A DNA stretch of 8,003 bases from Methylopumilus sp036567085. GTDB lineage: Bacteria; Pseudomonadota; Gammaproteobacteria; Burkholderiales; Methylophilaceae. The notes beneath the pieces were generated by a model. The model was not told the DNA's origin, ran no database searches, and worked only from the letters and a program-made list of their open reading frames with translations. Made by a program: the position numbers and the translations under genes. The stretch spans positions 1 through 8,003 of the forward strand of contig DATCVG010000028.1 in the NCBI GenBank assembly GCA_036567085.1, read 5' to 3'. Positions 6,129 to 8,003 of the stretch are shown here, in pieces (position 1 is the first letter of the stretch; each line of letters opens with the position of its first letter).

Positions 6129-8003
6129 TGACTTTAAGATCTAAACTAGCTTATTTCGTTTCACTTCTCGTTCTTTCCATAGCTGCCTTTGCGATGGAGC
6201 CTTTTGTTATCAAAGATATTAAAATTGAAGGCTTACAAAGAACTGAGCCAGGCACAGTATTTAATTACCTGCCCGTGCAAGTTGGGGACACAATGACTGA
6301 GGATAAATCATCCGAAGCCATCAAGTCTCTATATCGAACAGGTTTTTTTAAAGACGTTAGAATTGAAGCAGATCAAAATATTCTGCTTATTACCGTTCAA
6401 GAGCGACCCTCGATTGCTGACATTCAATTTTCAGGAAATAAAATGTTTCAAACTGATAAATTGAAAGAAAGTTTAAAAAGTGTCGGGTTAGTCGAAGGCC
6501 AAATTTACGACAAAACAAAGCTTGAATTTATGGAACAAGAAATAAAAAAACAATATTTATCTCTTGGAAAATATACAGCATCAGTTAAAACAACAACATC
6601 TCCACTTGAAAGAAATAGAGTAGCCATAAGATTTGATATTGAAGAAGGAATTATTTCAAGAATCAAAGAAATCAATATTGTTGGAAATCAAGTCTATCAA
6701 AAATTAGATCTCACATCACAATTCCAACTTCAAACGACAAATTGGCTATCCTGGTGGTATAAAGATGATCAATATTCAAAACAAAAATTAACTGCGGACC
6801 TTGAAACACTTAAGTCTTTTTATATGAATCGCGGATACCTCGAATTTAGTATTGATTCCACCCAAGTATCAATCACCCCAGATAAAGAAGATGTTTTTAT
6901 TACTATTAATATTTCAGAAGGATCTAAATATAAAGTTTCAGATGTTAAGTTAGCAGGCGATCTTCTCCAGGTTCCTGAAAATGAATTACAGAAGCTCATT
7001 AAAATTAAAAAAGATGATATTTTTAATCGTGAAAAAGTGACTGAAACAACTAAAGCTATGAATAATCGTTTAGGAAATGATGGCTTTGCTTTTTCTAACG
7101 TCAATGCCATTCCTGACATCAATAAAGACGATCATACAGCCTCATTTACTTTTTTTGTTGATCCAGGGCGTAAGGTTTACGTTAGAAGAATAGATATTGA
7201 AGGTAATACAAGAACGCGTGACGAGGTTATTCGTCGCGAATTTAGACAGGTTGAATCTGGTTGGTATGCAGCAGATAAAATAGAACGCTCCAAGGAGAGA
7301 CTTAAAAGAACGCAATTCTTTAGCGATACTAATATTGAAACTCCAGCGGTACCTGGCACAACTGATCAGGTAGATCTCAAGGTCAAAGTCACCGAAAGGA
7401 ATACGGGTAGCATTATGTTTGGTGCTGGACTTAGTAGCCAAGAGGGTGTGATAGGTAGCTTTAATGTTACTCAAGCTAATTTTCTTGGCACTGGCGACAG
7501 AGTTTCAGCTCAAGTGAACACAGGACGGATTAACCGAACCTACTCTTTAAGTATGACCCAGCCATTTTTTACACCTGAGGGAGTTGCCTTAAGTTACGAC
7601 CTTTATCGTCGAGATGTGAATACCTCAAGGATTACATTTGCAAATTACGACACCTCATCAATAGGTGCAGGATTTAGGTTTAGTGTACCTTTTACAGAGA
7701 AAAATGCTTTTTCATACGGGGTAACGTTCGACAATACGGTTGTTGAAAATCTATCAGCAAATGCGCCCATAAGATTTCTTAATTATTGTAAATCAGTTAC
7801 GGGAGATTTAAATGTCACAGGGTGCTCTATGAGCTCGCTATTTGCATCAGTCGGATGGACGGAAGATAGTCGTGACGATATTTTATTTCCAAAAAAAGGT
7901 GGATTAAGACGAGTAAATGCAGAAGTTTCAACCCCAGGCCTAGAGATTCAAATGTATAAATTAACCTTCCAAGAAAGCGTTTATAAAGAAATCACTAATG
8001 ATC
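6128..8003 (+). CDS. bamA: Outer membrane protein assembly factor BamA (3' partial)
   Basis: BamA is the core outer-membrane subunit of the BAM complex, which folds and inserts beta-barrel proteins. The frame is open from the ATG at 6128 to the window edge (625 codons, no frameshift or stop). Seen: a signal peptide (Arg/Lys near the N-terminus, a hydrophobic core, and a probable cut after Ala22 in A-A-F-A), then five POTRA-like repeats (about 25-92, 93-173, 174-264, 265-345, 346-422), showing recurring I-x-x-I-x-x-x-G-N/L-x-x starts and LYRTGFFKDV-type helices. The beta-barrel begins near 425 (GSIMFGAGLSSQEG), with N-F-L-G-T-G-D and TQPFFTPEG typical of the family. Members are usually 760-800 residues, so the rest of the barrel, including the loop-6 VRGF-type motif and the C-terminal strand, is outside the window. 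The start overlaps the rseP stop by one base and has a good Shine-Dalgarno. Two cysteines, Cys554 and Cys566, are the only ones seen. Confidence 0.97.
   Translation, partial: MTLRSKLAYFVSLLVLSIAAFAMEPFVIKDIKIEGLQRTEPGTVFNYLPVQVGDTMTEDKSSEAIKSLYRTGFFKDVRIEADQNILLITVQERPSIADIQFSGNKMFQTDKLKESLKSVGLVEGQIYDKTKLEFMEQEIKKQYLSLGKYTASVKTTTSPLERNRVAIRFDIEEGIISRIKEINIVGNQVYQKLDLTSQFQLQTTNWLSWWYKDDQYSKQKLTADLETLKSFYMNRGYLEFSIDSTQVSITPDKEDVFITINISEGSKYKVSDVKLAGDLLQVPENELQKLIKIKKDDIFNREKVTETTKAMNNRLGNDGFAFSNVNAIPDINKDDHTASFTFFVDPGRKVYVRRIDIEGNTRTRDEVIRREFRQVESGWYAADKIERSKERLKRTQFFSDTNIETPAVPGTTDQVDLKVKVTERNTGSIMFGAGLSSQEGVIGSFNVTQANFLGTGDRVSAQVNTGRINRTYSLSMTQPFFTPEGVALSYDLYRRDVNTSRITFANYDTSSIGAGFRFSVPFTEKNAFSYGVTFDNTVVENLSANAPIRFLNYCKSVTGDLNVTGCSMSSLFASVGWTEDSRDDILFPKKGGLRRVNAEVSTPGLEIQMYKLTFQESVYKEITND

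Noticed and set aside
6820..7474. Three minus-strand open frames (6820-7122, 7142-7474, 7177-7359) inside bamA
   Set aside because: bamA is continuously open on the + strand here with POTRA and barrel motifs, and the antisense frames overlap each other and lack recognisable domains.
1..8003. A novel or horizontally acquired system
   Set aside because: Every gene is a recognised core gene in a conserved order with uniform AT-rich codon use, and the only gap longer than 20 bases is the 94-base tsf-pyrH region.

Overview
The window is a stretch of bacterial housekeeping chromosome, all on the + strand, with no mobile element, CRISPR array, tRNA or rRNA that I can see. The gene order is tsf (5' end cut off) - pyrH - frr - uppS - cdsA - dxr - rseP - bamA (3' end cut off). 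The order frr-uppS-cdsA-dxr-rseP-bamA is typical of Betaproteobacteria and of some Gammaproteobacteria such as Pseudomonas; in E. coli dxr comes before uppS. The DNA is clearly AT-rich by eye, with A/T-ending codons throughout and compact spacing. A streamlined, low-GC aquatic betaproteobacterium (for example Methylophilales / OM43-Methylopumilus-like) is my best guess, but this is inference from order and composition and not a database match.

Layout: positions 1-690 hold the end of elongation factor Ts, closed by a strong intrinsic terminator at 710-742. A 94-base gap (691-784) is the only real intergenic region. From pyrH (785) onward the genes are packed: a 15-base gap to frr, a 1-base overlap to uppS, zero bases between uppS and cdsA and between cdsA and dxr, a 4-base ATGA overlap to rseP, and a 1-base overlap to bamA. 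pyrH to bamA therefore looks like one operon, read from a promoter somewhere in the gap after the tsf terminator.

Functionally the block links translation (EF-Ts, ribosome recycling factor), UMP phosphorylation (PyrH), isoprenoid precursor supply (Dxr), the polyprenyl carrier for cell-wall and surface glycans (UppS), phospholipid synthesis (CdsA), envelope-stress proteolysis (RseP) and outer-membrane protein assembly (BamA). It is a growth and envelope biogenesis cluster.

I found no undescribed system. The observations most worth checking are: (1) uppS, cdsA and dxr lie in the same reading frame, separated only by single TAA codons, each with a non-ATG start and little or no Shine-Dalgarno signal; (2) pyrH has no visible Shine-Dalgarno and a perfect 13-base palindrome just before its start; (3) the visible part of BamA has exactly two cysteines, close together in a predicted extracellular loop.
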